From Oscillospiraceae bacterium (GTDB taxonomy: Bacteria; Bacillota; Clostridia; Oscillospirales; Oscillospiraceae), in contig SVLS01000003.1 in NCBI GenBank assembly GCA_015067835.1, positions 1 through 64,000 on the forward strand: 64,000 bases of DNA, written 5' to 3'. The notes below the pieces were generated by a model. That model was not told where the DNA came from and ran no database searches. It worked only from the letters and a program-made list of their open reading frames with translations. Both the position numbers and the translations under genes were made by a program. Shown one piece after another: positions 45,170-54,211 of this stretch. Each line of letters begins with the position of its first letter. The stretch's first letter is position 1.

Positions 45170-45400
45170 AAGGCAGCAAAAAATAAACCTCGCCCCCAAT
45201 TTAGGGGCGAGGTGAATCGCGGTACCACCCTAATTCATCCCATAGCGGGACATCTTAGCGGCTCTGTAACGGGAGCACCCGTCCCGGTCATCCCGGGCAA
45301 CACGGAAGTGGCACACAGGCTATCGCACAAGGGCTTTCACCGTTTCCCTCTCGCTACGGATGCAAATACCTGTTTAGTTTCCGTATGGTCTTTACATATC
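45170..45400 (-). promoter_or_regulatory. T-box riboswitch of alaS
   Basis: Minus-strand leader with the T-box sequence AGGGTGGTACCGCG at about 45219-45232 and a terminator (CCTCGCCCC/GGGGGCGAGG then TTTATTTTTT) right behind it. The likely specifier triplet is GCC (Ala) at 45310-45312, placed by eye. Uncharged tRNA-Ala would stop termination and allow alaS expression. Confidence 0.9.
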
Positions 45401-45406
45401 GGGTTT

Positions 45407-45434
45407 ATTTTAACACATATCAGGAAAAAGTCAA
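45407..45434 (-). promoter_or_regulatory. Promoter of the alaS T-box unit
   Basis: Minus-strand TTGACT (45429-45434), 16 bases, TAAAAT (45407-45412). Confidence 0.7.
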
Positions 45435-45448
45435 CAATTTTCGCAGCT

Positions 45449-46243
45449 TTATCTCAAAAATCCGGCATTTTCAATCCACTTTGCCGCCTGAATAAAGCCT
45501 TCCACAGTCTTGACCTCCAATACTGCCGTGCAATCACACTGCTGCGCCAGAGAAAGGTATTTTTGCAAATCCAGTTCCCCTTCTCCCAATGCAAGATGGT
45601 CATTTTTTCTGTTCTTTGCATCGTGAATGTGCATGTGGTGCAAACGGTCACGATGATTCAAAATCCACTGTTCATCCACGCCACCTGCACAGTAATTATG
45701 CCCAATATCCATTGTCAAGCCAAAGACAGGACTCTCCAGCAAAACCTGCAACGCCTCCAGCTGATAATCACGGAAGCCCCCTGTATTTTCCATACAAATG
45801 CAGATTTCGCTGTCTCCAATCTCCTCCTGGCACATATCCCGAAATACCTTCATTTGCTCCAGATACTCCCGGCGGTATGCCCCGTAGAAATACACAATTT
45901 GGCTGGGCATAGTATACTTCGCGCCGTCACTCAGGTGCATATTCAGCTTCTTTGCTCCAATTTTTTTCGCCAAAGCAATGGTTTCTGCAACTGCTTTTCG
46001 ATAACCCTGCGCAACAGAAGGATTAAACTCTGCCACAGCCATTTCATCATTCAAATGGATGGTATAGCCGATGCCATATTGGCAGGAAAGCTCTGTAAGC
46101 TTATTGGCATCCAGCAAATGAGGCTGGTGCAAAGGAAAATTGGTATTCAGTTCTACAAAAGACAGACCGGTTTTGGCGCACAGGGCGACCATTTCTTCCA
46201 CGCTTTCAATTTCCATAAGTGTGGGCATTCCGAATGAAATCAT
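45449..46243 (-). CDS. Sugar phosphate isomerase/epimerase-like TIM barrel protein
   Basis: 264 residues. Xylose-isomerase-like TIM barrel with SFVELNTNFP, KLNMHLSDGAKY, ICMENTGGF, GLTMDIGHNYCAGG and HHMHIHDAKNRKNDHLALGEGELD, which supply the metal-binding Glu/Asp/His set of the AP_endonuc_2 family. It probably isomerises a sugar or its phosphate; the substrate is unknown. AGGGAG precedes the ATG. Confidence 0.85.
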   Translation of the reverse strand: MISFGMPTLMEIESVEEMVALCAKTGLSFVELNTNFPLHQPHLLDANKLTELSCQYGIGYTIHLNDEMAVAEFNPSVAQGYRKAVAETIALAKKIGAKKLNMHLSDGAKYTMPSQIVYFYGAYRREYLEQMKVFRDMCQEEIGDSEICICMENTGGFRDYQLEALQVLLESPVFGLTMDIGHNYCAGGVDEQWILNHRDRLHHMHIHDAKNRKNDHLALGEGELDLQKYLSLAQQCDCTAVLEVKTVEGFIQAAKWIENAGFLR

Positions 46244-46273
46244 ATCGCTTCTCCCTTTCCTGTTTTCCGTTTT

Positions 46274-46540
46274 TTATACCTTTGACTCCAGCCAGGCCTT
46301 CATCGCAAGTCGCCCCTCCTCCGTCATTGGGAAGATTTCCTTTCCTTCCATCTCGCTTTTTTCATAGCAAAACGGGCCGTGCCAGAACTCTGCCACAATG
46401 GTGCTTTGGGCAAAATCCACTTCCTTTGGTGTAGCCATAACCACTTTGGGCTCGGCTCGAAAGCGAAACGCACCGCAGGAGCCTGTAAAAAGATTGTTCA
46501 TAGCAAACGTGTGAAGTGTGGGAATAAACAACTCGTTCAT
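46274..46540 (-). CDS. Small conserved-looking hypothetical protein
   Basis: 88 residues; it starts two bases after the end of pepF on the same strand, so the two are in one operon. It is soluble, with aromatic and hydrophobic stretches (FRFRAEPKVVMATPKEVDFA, IVAEFWHGPFCYEK) and no membrane segment. I do not recognise the family; by position it could assist in peptide metabolism, but nothing in the sequence shows it. Confidence 0.65.
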   Translation of the reverse strand: MNELFIPTLHTFAMNNLFTGSCGAFRFRAEPKVVMATPKEVDFAQSTIVAEFWHGPFCYEKSEMEGKEIFPMTEEGRLAMKAWLESKV

Positions 46541-46541
46541 T

Positions 46542-48350
46542 TTAAATATCCTTTGTCAATTCTTCCATTTCGTCAAGCAATTCGCCAAACAACTGCAGCG
46601 CCTGCTCCACAGGCTCCGGACCGGTCATATCCACGCCGGCGCCCTTCAATAGCTCGATGGGACTCTTGGAGCAGCCACCGGACAGGAAATTCAGATACTT
46701 CTCCACCGCAGGCTTGCCTTCCTTCAAAATCTTTCTGGACAGCGCAATGGCAGCGGAGTATCCTGTTGCATACTGGAACACATAGTAATTGTAGTAGAAA
46801 TGGGGAATTCTTGCCCACTCCACAGCAATTTGCTCATCCACCAAAATATCAGGTCCATAATAGAGCTCATTCAGCTTCTTGTACTCCTGACACAGCAGGT
46901 CAGCTGTCAAGGTCTTACCCTCGCCAATATACTTTCCGATAATCAGCTCGAATTCCGCAAACATCGTCTGGCGGTAAAGTGTGCCCTTGAACTGGTCAAG
47001 GAAATGGTTAATCAGGTAAGCACGTTCTTTTTTTTCTGTGGTATTAGCCAGCAGGTGCTCCATCAGCAACGCTTCATTACAGGTCGAAGCAACCTCTGCC
47101 ACAAAAATCTTATAATCCGCATCTACCGGATTTTGATGCTTGTTGGAAAGATAAGAATGAATGGCGTGACCCATTTCGTGCGCCAGGGTAAACTGACTGT
47201 CCAGCGTGCCGGAATAGTTTAGCAGCACATAAGGATGCACTCTTGCACCGGCAGAATATGCACCGCCACGCTTGCCTTGATTCTCGTAAACATCAATCCA
47301 GCGATTATCAAAGCCTTCCTGCAGAATTTTTTGGTATTCTTCGCCCAAAGGCGCACAGCCGGCATAAACTGTCTGCTTCGCCTCAGCAAAGGGAATCTTT
47401 TTGTCCACATCAGGAATCAACGGCGTGTAGACATCGTAAAAATGTAGCTCCTCCAGCCCCAGAAGCTTCTTCCGCAAGCGAATATAGCGGTGCATTTTGT
47501 CTACATTTTTGTGAACCGCTTCGATCAGATTCATATACACCGAGGTGGGCACATTGGTTCTGTCCAGCGCTGCATCCAAGGTTGAGGGATACTTCCGGGC
47601 GTCAGCAAAGAATTTCAGCTGCTTGCCCTGGGCATTCAGCGTTGCGGCAGCCGTATTCTTGAACTGGTTAAAGGAATGATACAAATTCTCGTATGCGCTC
47701 TTGCGCAAAGTACGGTCAGGGCTTTCCACATAAGAAATATAGGTTCCTTGGGTCAGCGGATAGGTCTTACCCTCTGCATCAACCGCATCCGCAAAGGTAA
47801 TGTCTGCATCGGCAAAGGCTCCATAAATATTATCCGGTGCGTTGGCCATCTCTCCTGCTGCAGCCAGGAGCTTTTCTTCTGCCTCAGAAAGGGTATGTGC
47901 TTTCATCCGGCGAACATCCGTCAAAAGACGGCGATAACGCTCCAATGCAGGGTAATCTCTATAAAACTGCTCCAGCTTTTCATCGGAAATCGCCATAATC
48001 TCCGGAGTGTCAAAGCTTTGAGCTGCACTCATTGCTACTGCCACATTCATAAACTGACCGGCCATCGCCTGATAGGTGGCATTGCGGGTATCCTCATCCG
48101 CCTTGCGCATGCAATAGTTGCCAAGATTACTGAATTTGACCTCAATTTCTTCCGAATGATGCAGATACTCGTAAAGCGTCTGACCGCTTTTGCCCAAACG
48201 CCCTGCATAAGAAGACAGGAGTTCCTTATCTGCCTCCAGCGTCTTCAGCTCCAGACTCCAGGCCTCATCGGTAGCATATAAATCCTCAATGGCCCAGGTA
48301 TCCTCCACCTTTACCTCAGCTCGGCTGGGAATCTTCTTTACTTCAGACAT
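46542..48350 (-). CDS. pepF: Oligoendopeptidase F
   Basis: 602 residues; AAGGAGG precedes the ATG. M3-family zinc peptidase with FTLAHEMGHAIHSYLS (HExGH) near residue 385 and the downstream acidic ligand region (FVAEVASTCNEALLMEHLL). It cuts short peptides in the cytoplasm. It is the length of typical clostridial PepF. Confidence 0.96.
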   Translation of the reverse strand: MSEVKKIPSRAEVKVEDTWAIEDLYATDEAWSLELKTLEADKELLSSYAGRLGKSGQTLYEYLHHSEEIEVKFSNLGNYCMRKADEDTRNATYQAMAGQFMNVAVAMSAAQSFDTPEIMAISDEKLEQFYRDYPALERYRRLLTDVRRMKAHTLSEAEEKLLAAAGEMANAPDNIYGAFADADITFADAVDAEGKTYPLTQGTYISYVESPDRTLRKSAYENLYHSFNQFKNTAAATLNAQGKQLKFFADARKYPSTLDAALDRTNVPTSVYMNLIEAVHKNVDKMHRYIRLRKKLLGLEELHFYDVYTPLIPDVDKKIPFAEAKQTVYAGCAPLGEEYQKILQEGFDNRWIDVYENQGKRGGAYSAGARVHPYVLLNYSGTLDSQFTLAHEMGHAIHSYLSNKHQNPVDADYKIFVAEVASTCNEALLMEHLLANTTEKKERAYLINHFLDQFKGTLYRQTMFAEFELIIGKYIGEGKTLTADLLCQEYKKLNELYYGPDILVDEQIAVEWARIPHFYYNYYVFQYATGYSAAIALSRKILKEGKPAVEKYLNFLSGGCSKSPIELLKGAGVDMTGPEPVEQALQLFGELLDEMEELTKDI

Positions 48351-48412
48351 TGTGTTAGCCTCCTTAAATAGATGTTTTTACTATTATACCACAGAGTTTA
48401 TAAAAAGCAATC

Positions 48413-48441
48413 TTGCAATTTGATTTCGCATGTGGTAAAGT
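48413..48441 (+). promoter_or_regulatory. Promoter of the EamA transporter gene
   Basis: TTGCAA (48413-48418), 17 bases, TAAAGT (48436-48441). Confidence 0.5.
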
Positions 48442-48457
48442 TGGTGCGGTGATAAAG

Positions 48458-49342
48458 ATGAAGAAACAATTGAAAGGCAGCCTGAGTATTATTCTCGCGA
48501 CTGTGATATGGGGTTCTACCTTTGTAGCACAAAGCGTTGGCGTAACGAAAATCGGTCCGTTCAGCTTCTTGGCTATCCGCAGTGCATTGGCAGTTGTGGC
48601 ATTGCTGTTTGTTATACTTATCCGTACCCGCAAACAGTTCTTATCGACAATACTGAACCCGAAGCTGTGGCTGGCCGGAATTCCCTGCGGCATTGCTCTT
48701 TTCGTGGCAACCGCGCTGCAGCAATGGGGATTGGTTTATACGACCCCGGCAAAGGGTGGTTTCATTACAGCAATGTATATCATCCTGGTTCCGATATTCG
48801 GCCTCTTTCTGAAGAGAAAGCCGCCTGTTACGGTAGGCATTGGAGCAATCTTGGCGGTATTCGGACTGTATCTGCTCAGCGGTGGTATGGATACTGTCAA
48901 CATCGGCGATGTATTGACTCTTGGCTGTGCAATTGCTTTTGCAATTCAAATTTTGATTGTTGACCGGGTCGCCGGAGATTTGGACAGTATGGCCTTGAAT
49001 ATGGCACAAGCTCTGGTCTGCTCGGTTGCTTCCTTCATTGCCGTTCTCTTCACAGAAACGCTGGTTATGGCGGATATACTCTCCTGTTGGCTGCCTCTTT
49101 GCTATGCCGGCGTTCTGTCTATGGGAGTTGCCTACACGCTGCAAATTGTCGGTCAAAAGGCACTGGAGCCTACCACGGCTTCCCTTTTAATGAGCTTTGA
49201 ATCCATATTTGCCGCGCTGTCCGGATGGTTGGTATTGAATCAAACATTGTCCACTACAGAATTTTTGGGCTGCGCCTTGGTATTCGTTGCCATTATTCTT
49301 TCTCAAATTCCAATTAAAAATCGGAAAAAGGCACCTGTTTAA
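48458..49342 (+). CDS. EamA/DMT family transporter
   Basis: 294 residues from ATG 48458, beyond a predicted promoter at 48413-48441; no strong ribosome site is seen. Ten membrane helices in two EamA repeats (WGSTFVAQSVGV at the start of the first; TLGCAIAFAIQILIVDRVAG at the start of the second). It exports or imports small metabolites; the substrate is unknown. Confidence 0.88.
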   Translation: MKKQLKGSLSIILATVIWGSTFVAQSVGVTKIGPFSFLAIRSALAVVALLFVILIRTRKQFLSTILNPKLWLAGIPCGIALFVATALQQWGLVYTTPAKGGFITAMYIILVPIFGLFLKRKPPVTVGIGAILAVFGLYLLSGGMDTVNIGDVLTLGCAIAFAIQILIVDRVAGDLDSMALNMAQALVCSVASFIAVLFTETLVMADILSCWLPLCYAGVLSMGVAYTLQIVGQKALEPTTASLLMSFESIFAALSGWLVLNQTLSTTEFLGCALVFVAIILSQIPIKNRKKAPV

Positions 49343-49353
49343 GGTGCCTTTTT
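49325..49353. terminator. Bidirectional terminator around the EamA stop
   Basis: AAAAGGCACC-TGTTTAA-GGTGCCTTTTT, with the stop codon in the loop; also serves the GDPD gene on the minus strand. Confidence 0.9.
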
Positions 49354-49354
49354 A

Positions 49355-50173
49355 TTACGGTTCAAAGCCTTCAAAAATGGGAATCCAGCCTTCCTCGACA
49401 GCCGCATCATAATCTTCCCTGGTTTTGATTGTCCATGCTACATTCTGTACCTTCCATACTTTATGGGAAAGCAGTACACTCAACTGATTTCTGTCTGAAA
49501 AGCAGTAAGCAATAAAATCCGGAACATTCCAGAAATTGGTCAGCAGATTTGTCATCCAAAAGCGGAGAATCAGCGGAATCTTCAAATCCTTTTCCTTCAA
49601 AGAATTGGATGCAAGCTGTCCGCGCACAATGTCCGGCCTGTTCTTCTTAAGCCAGCGGATGCATCGAGGATCAAAGGACTCTATGCAGTAAAGCCCGTCA
49701 TAGTTTTCAAGCATCCGGCAAGCCGTCTGCGTCAGCGCATCGTGATTCCCATTGGCTGACTTCAGTTCGATTATCATAGGAGCTTTTCCCTGAAACAGCT
49801 GCAAAACCTGCTCAAAGGTAGGGATTTCCTCCTGTGTGTCAAGCAAACGATACTCAGAAAGCTGCTGCGTATTCAGTGACTCAATGGGAACATCCACACC
49901 GGCTGTGCGAAGCAGGGATGAATCGTGCATAACAGCCAGATTGCCGTCTGCAAGCAAATGCAGATCCAACTCAATTCCATATCCCTTCTCCAGTGCCAGA
50001 CGAAATGCAGTCATACTGTTTTCCGGTACTTTATCATTATGCAATCCGCGGTGAGCATAGTTCCATTTGCGAAGCTTGCGCAGCAATGGGTGATTATTCC
50101 GGCATCTCAACGCCAACAGATAGAGAATCGGCATCAAAACCAGAGCAATCCCAATAATCAGCAAAACAGTCAT
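49355..50173 (-). CDS. Membrane-linked glycerophosphodiester phosphodiesterase
   Basis: 272 residues. One N-terminal membrane helix (LLIIGIALVLMPILYLLAL) and a GDPD TIM barrel with AHRGLHNDKVPENSM, GIELDLHLLADGNLAVMHD (metal Glu/Asp and His) and MIIELKS. It splits glycerophosphodiesters from phospholipids or teichoic acids. It starts three bases after the MFS gene's stop. Confidence 0.92.
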   Translation of the reverse strand: MTVLLIIGIALVLMPILYLLALRCRNNHPLLRKLRKWNYAHRGLHNDKVPENSMTAFRLALEKGYGIELDLHLLADGNLAVMHDSSLLRTAGVDVPIESLNTQQLSEYRLLDTQEEIPTFEQVLQLFQGKAPMIIELKSANGNHDALTQTACRMLENYDGLYCIESFDPRCIRWLKKNRPDIVRGQLASNSLKEKDLKIPLILRFWMTNLLTNFWNVPDFIAYCFSDRNQLSVLLSHKVWKVQNVAWTIKTREDYDAAVEEGWIPIFEGFEP

Positions 50174-50176
50174 CCC

Positions 50177-51730
50177 TTAGTCCTCAACAACAAGCGCCTC
50201 TATTCCCTTTTTATGAGGAACCTTGCTATCTCCGCGTGTAACAAAGAGCATCGTTACAATCGCCAACGCAACAAAGATTGCTGCATAGGGGAAGAGAACA
50301 GTATCACCGGTCAAATCCATCAAATAGCCGGACAGAATGGGAGTCAAAATCTGTGCTGCCATAGATGCAGTGTAGTAATAGCCGGTATATTTACCGACAT
50401 CACTGCCGGAGCTAAGCTCTACAACCATGGGGAAGGAATTGACATTGATGGTCGCCCAGCCGACTCCTGCGAGGACAAACAGCACATTCATCACCAGTTC
50501 GGAGCTACCGGCACGCATAAAGGATGCCGCGCCGAATGCAGCTGCCAGGAGAATGACACCGCCGATAATCGTCTTCTTTCTGCCGATTTTGGATGCCAGC
50601 ATACCGGCCGGCAGATATGCAACAATGGCAGATGCCTGCGCCAGCAGCATCGTGCTGTTGTAGTCCATGTCCAGAATTTTACCGGCATAAACGGAATACT
50701 TAGAGGTCACAGCATTGTAGCCGAAATACCACAAAGCGACAGACAGAAGAATCAGAATCAGGGATATGAATTCGCTGCGGGTAAGTTTCCGCGCGGAATC
50801 CTGATGTTCTGCCTTTTCCTCAATACCATAGCGAATGGTATCCTCCTGCATCTGCTTTGCCCACAAAGGCTCGCGCACCGTCAAAAGGAATACCAACAAA
50901 GCTACCAGCATCAGACCGGCAACAATGGCAAAATAAAGATAGTAGTTCATAAAGACATTGCCAGCCGCCGAGGTTTTAAGTACGATACCCAATCCCAAAA
51001 TGGCAATACCGCCTGCTGTTCCCATCAAATTGATGACTGCATTGGCCTTGCTTCGCAATGGCTTGATCGTAACATCCGGCATCAATGCCACCGCCGGAGA
51101 CCGGAAGATGGACATGGAAACCAGAATCACCAGCAGCACCGCAATAAAGATTATCAAAGCACTGGGGTCCTGGGCTGTGATATCTGCCACACAGGCTTCC
51201 CGGGCAGGCGCAACATAATTGGTATAAGCATCAGAAACCTTATCTTTTCCGGTAACAGGATCCTTCTCATTCATTTTGATTTGAGAGAATTCCTCTTTTG
51301 TAAATTTATCATGCAGGACAAATTCGTCGCCTTCCGGCGTCTTCAGCGTGGCATCTGCCTGCTGCTCATAAATACGCACCAGGGTCTGTTGGTCATCAAT
51401 TTTGGTATACTCTGAGATTTTCTGCAGCTGCATATTATCAACAAAGGAAAGTGCAACCAGTGTTACCGCTGCAATGGTCGTACCAATGATAATAAACGGC
51501 GTACGTCTGCCCCTTCTGTTCTTGCACTTATCAGACAAAGCACCAAACAATGGGAGCATAAACAGCGCCAAAATGTTGTCCGCCGCCATTATCACACCGG
51601 ACCACAGCTGAGACATTCCGAATTTATTTGTTAAAATAACAGGAATTGTGGCATCATAGGCCTGCCAGAACGCCATAATCAGGAAAAATGCAAAGCCCAC
51701 TAAAATCGTACGCTTATAATTCAGTTTCAT
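50177..51730 (-). CDS. MFS carrier with a large soluble insertion
   Basis: 517 residues, about 12 membrane helices; AGGAGG precedes the ATG. DATIPVILTNKFGMSQ and the loop motif GALSDKCKNRRGRRTPFI suggest a sugar-type member of the major facilitator or GPH group. About 90 residues of polar sequence (NMQLQKISEYTKIDDQQ to CVADITAQDPS) lie between helices three and four; this insertion is unusual. In an operon with the GDPD gene; substrate unknown. Confidence 0.85.
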   Translation of the reverse strand: MKLNYKRTILVGFAFFLIMAFWQAYDATIPVILTNKFGMSQLWSGVIMAADNILALFMLPLFGALSDKCKNRRGRRTPFIIIGTTIAAVTLVALSFVDNMQLQKISEYTKIDDQQTLVRIYEQQADATLKTPEGDEFVLHDKFTKEEFSQIKMNEKDPVTGKDKVSDAYTNYVAPAREACVADITAQDPSALIIFIAVLLVILVSMSIFRSPAVALMPDVTIKPLRSKANAVINLMGTAGGIAILGLGIVLKTSAAGNVFMNYYLYFAIVAGLMLVALLVFLLTVREPLWAKQMQEDTIRYGIEEKAEHQDSARKLTRSEFISLILILLSVALWYFGYNAVTSKYSVYAGKILDMDYNSTMLLAQASAIVAYLPAGMLASKIGRKKTIIGGVILLAAAFGAASFMRAGSSELVMNVLFVLAGVGWATINVNSFPMVVELSSGSDVGKYTGYYYTASMAAQILTPILSGYLMDLTGDTVLFPYAAIFVALAIVTMLFVTRGDSKVPHKKGIEALVVED

Positions 51731-51802
51731 CGTAAAACCTCCTTGAAAACGATACTATTATTATAACCATTTCCCGGGAAATGTCCAGTAAAATGTTATC
51801 AA

Positions 51803-51836
51803 AGCAAAAGCCCCGGGCATAGCCGAGGCTTTTGAA
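51803..51836 (-). terminator. Terminator of tyrS
   Basis: Minus strand AAAAGCCTCGG-CTATG-CCCGGGGCTTTTG. Confidence 0.7.
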
Positions 51837-51853
51837 TATTTTATACTGCACAA

Positions 51854-53077
51854 TTAAGCCAGAACCGCTTTGTGGAAAACCTTTTTACCCTTGCGGATTT
51901 TAACACCCTGAGACAGCATATCCCGGGAAACCAGGAAGGTAGGTGCAGGTACTTTCTCATCGTTAACAAACACACCGCCCTGCTCCACCAGCTGACGGGC
52001 CTGCTTGTTGGAGGGTGCCAGACCGCAAGCTACCATCAGGCTCAGGATACCGATGTTGCCATCGTTCAGCTGCTCTTCCGTAATCTGCGTTGTAGGCATA
52101 TTGGCATCATCACCGCCGCCGACAAAAAGAGCCTTGGCTGCATTTTGTGCCTTGACAGCCTCATCCTCGCCGTGTACCAGCTTTGTCAGCTCAAAGGCCA
52201 GGATTTCCTTGGCTGTATTGAGCTGGGCATCCTTCCAGTCTGCCATTGCATCGATTTCCTCCAACGGCAGGAAGGTCAGCATCCGGATGCATTTCAGCAC
52301 ATCCTCATCACCTACATTGCGCCAATACTGGTAGAATTCAAAGGGAGATGTCTTGTTGGGATCGAGCCAAACCGCACCAGAGGCCGTTTTACCCATCTTC
52401 TTACCCTCGGAATTAAGCAGCAAGGTGATGGTCATCGCATGGGCATCCTTGCCCAGCTTCTTGCGAATCAGCTCTGTACCGCCCAGCATATTGCTCCACT
52501 GGTCGTTGCCACCAAACTGCATATTGCAGCCGTATTCCTTGAACAGGTAGTAAAAATCGTAGGACTGCATAGGCATATAGTTGAATTCCAGGAAGGAAAG
52601 ACCTTTTTCCATTCTTTGCTTGAAGCATTCCGCCCGGAGCATATTATTCACAGAGAAGCATCCGCCGATTTCCCGGATGAAATCCACATAATTCAGCTTC
52701 AGCAGCCAATCACCGTTGTTGACCATCATTGCCTTGCCTTCGCCGAACTCAATAAAGCGCTCCATCTGCTTTTTAAAGCAAGCACAGTTGTGCTGAATGG
52801 TCTCCTGAGTCATCATAGAACGCATATCTGTACGGCCGGAGGGGTCGCCAATCATTGCCGTACCGCCGCCAATCAATGCAATGGGGCGATTGCCGGCCAT
52901 CTGCAGACGCTTCATAAGGCAAAGCGCCATAAAGTGACCGACATGCAACGAATCAGCTGTAGGGTCAAAGCCAATATAGAAGGTTGCTTTGCCGTTATCA
53001 ATCATTTCACGGATTTCATCTTCATTGGTTACCTGCGCAATCAGGCCACGGGCAACCAGCTCGTCATACAATTTCAT
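51854..53077 (-). CDS. tyrS: Tyrosyl-tRNA synthetase
   Basis: 407 residues from ATG 53077 (GGAGG upstream). Class I with FDPTADSLHVGHFMAL (HIGH motif), YMPMQSYDFYYLF, and GKKMGKTASGAVWL (KMSKS variant KMGKT); a C-terminal S4-like RNA-binding part (SNKQARQLVEQGGVFVND) ends the protein. It charges tRNA-Tyr. Regulated by the T-box before it. Confidence 0.98.
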   Translation of the reverse strand: MKLYDELVARGLIAQVTNEDEIREMIDNGKATFYIGFDPTADSLHVGHFMALCLMKRLQMAGNRPIALIGGGTAMIGDPSGRTDMRSMMTQETIQHNCACFKKQMERFIEFGEGKAMMVNNGDWLLKLNYVDFIREIGGCFSVNNMLRAECFKQRMEKGLSFLEFNYMPMQSYDFYYLFKEYGCNMQFGGNDQWSNMLGGTELIRKKLGKDAHAMTITLLLNSEGKKMGKTASGAVWLDPNKTSPFEFYQYWRNVGDEDVLKCIRMLTFLPLEEIDAMADWKDAQLNTAKEILAFELTKLVHGEDEAVKAQNAAKALFVGGGDDANMPTTQITEEQLNDGNIGILSLMVACGLAPSNKQARQLVEQGGVFVNDEKVPAPTFLVSRDMLSQGVKIRKGKKVFHKAVLA

Positions 53078-53089
53078 TACCAATTCCTC

Positions 53090-53346
53090 CAAATAAAACA
53101 CCCTCCGTCCCCATTGGGACAGAGGGTGAAAATTCACGGTACCACCTCTGGTTCAGCTCTGCCTCACGGCACAGCCCTCACGCCGTCTGACAACGGCTTG
53201 CGCTGTATCGGGCGTACCCGTCGCATCCTACTTTGTTCAGAAGCGCCACTCCGGGAGGTATTTCATCAGAATTTCCAGGCTGCCTTGCACCATCCGGCAG
53301 TTCTCTGACAGGAAAGCTTCCGATTACTTCATCCCATCGCTGTGTT
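53090..53346 (-). promoter_or_regulatory. T-box riboswitch of tyrS
   Basis: Minus-strand leader with AGAGGTGGTACCGTG (about 53135-53149) and a terminator (CACCCTCTGTCCC/GGGGACGGAGGGTG then TTTTATTT). The specifier TAC (Tyr) is at 53258-53260, in the expected place after GATGAAA. Confidence 0.92.
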
Positions 53347-53352
53347 GTGCCT

Positions 53353-53381
53353 ATTTTAGCGAAAAAAGCAGGATTTGTCAA
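53353..53381 (-). promoter_or_regulatory. Promoter of the tyrS T-box unit
   Basis: Minus-strand TTGACA (53376-53381), 17 bases, TAAAAT (53353-53358). Confidence 0.85.
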
Positions 53382-53406
53382 GGATTATATTCCAATTCCC
53401 TTTCTC

Positions 53407-54186
53407 CTACGGATTTAGATAGCTCAAAAATGTGGGGTCCATCAAATCGCTTCTGCGCAGGAATCTTTTGGAAGCATCTACATAGCGGTAAGCGCTGTTA
53501 TCGGTTTGTGTCAGCTTTCCTTCTCCATCGCCGTAATATACCTCCATGTGGAGCATCTCGGTTCCGGAATCGGCACGCAGGATTGCCCCAATAACACTTC
53601 CCTGTTCTACCCGGTCACCGACTTGCAAATCTGTAGAAATTTCGCAGTAGCGAAGAATGGAACCGTCATCATTTTTCACTTCAACCGCCCAGGTGTTTTG
53701 ATAAAACAGTGCAACTCGCTGGACAACGCCGGAGGTAATTGCATACACCTTTGTGCCCTCAGGTGCAACAAAATCCAGCCCTGCATGAGCACGCTTCCCA
53801 CCTCCACGGGAGGATGCAAAGGTTCTGCTTCCTACAATTTCACCGAAGGAATCTCTTACCGGGCACCTCCAGGCGATCATCTTCTCATTGACAAAAGCCT
53901 CTACCTTTGGATTGTCCGATACCGGTCTCGTCGCCGGTTGAGTGGCCGGCTTTGTGGTGGGTTGCGTCGGTGCTGTGGTTGGTGACGTTGTTGGTTGGGT
54001 AGTTGGCGGCGTTGTCGGTTGGGTAGACTCCGACGGTGCTGTTGACTGAGAAAGCGATGTGCTTTGACTTGATGACGTATCAGGCGGTGTGCTTCCGATT
54101 TTCAATTCCAGCCAAACGCACATTCCTATCAGGGCTGTCAGCACAAGCCCCAGGAGCAGTGCTGTGATTGTTAAAATTTTCTTCAT
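53407..54186 (-). CDS. Degenerate M23 (LytM-like) membrane protein
   Basis: 259 residues: N-terminal membrane helix, a long Thr/Pro/Ser linker (about 38-95), and an M23 domain outside the cell. The zinc pair H-x3-D is kept (HAGLDF), and the final His is kept (MLHMEVY). However, the first His of the usual HxH is Met, and the middle YxH position reads RYCEIS. Two catalytic histidines are therefore missing, so it probably does not cut peptidoglycan. Gene order next to recN and the domain plan recall SpoIIQ-type sporulation proteins; that role is inferred. Confidence 0.8.
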   Translation of the reverse strand: MKKILTITALLLGLVLTALIGMCVWLELKIGSTPPDTSSSQSTSLSQSTAPSESTQPTTPPTTQPTTSPTTAPTQPTTKPATQPATRPVSDNPKVEAFVNEKMIAWRCPVRDSFGEIVGSRTFASSRGGGKRAHAGLDFVAPEGTKVYAITSGVVQRVALFYQNTWAVEVKNDDGSILRYCEISTDLQVGDRVEQGSVIGAILRADSGTEMLHMEVYYGDGEGKLTQTDNSAYRYVDASKRFLRRSDLMDPTFLSYLNP

Positions 54187-54211
54187 TTTTCTATCTCACA
54201 CAAAGGATGCA

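Noticed and set aside
42835..45171. A 778-residue plus-strand open frame opposite alaS
   Set aside because: Antisense of a certain housekeeping gene; no start signal.
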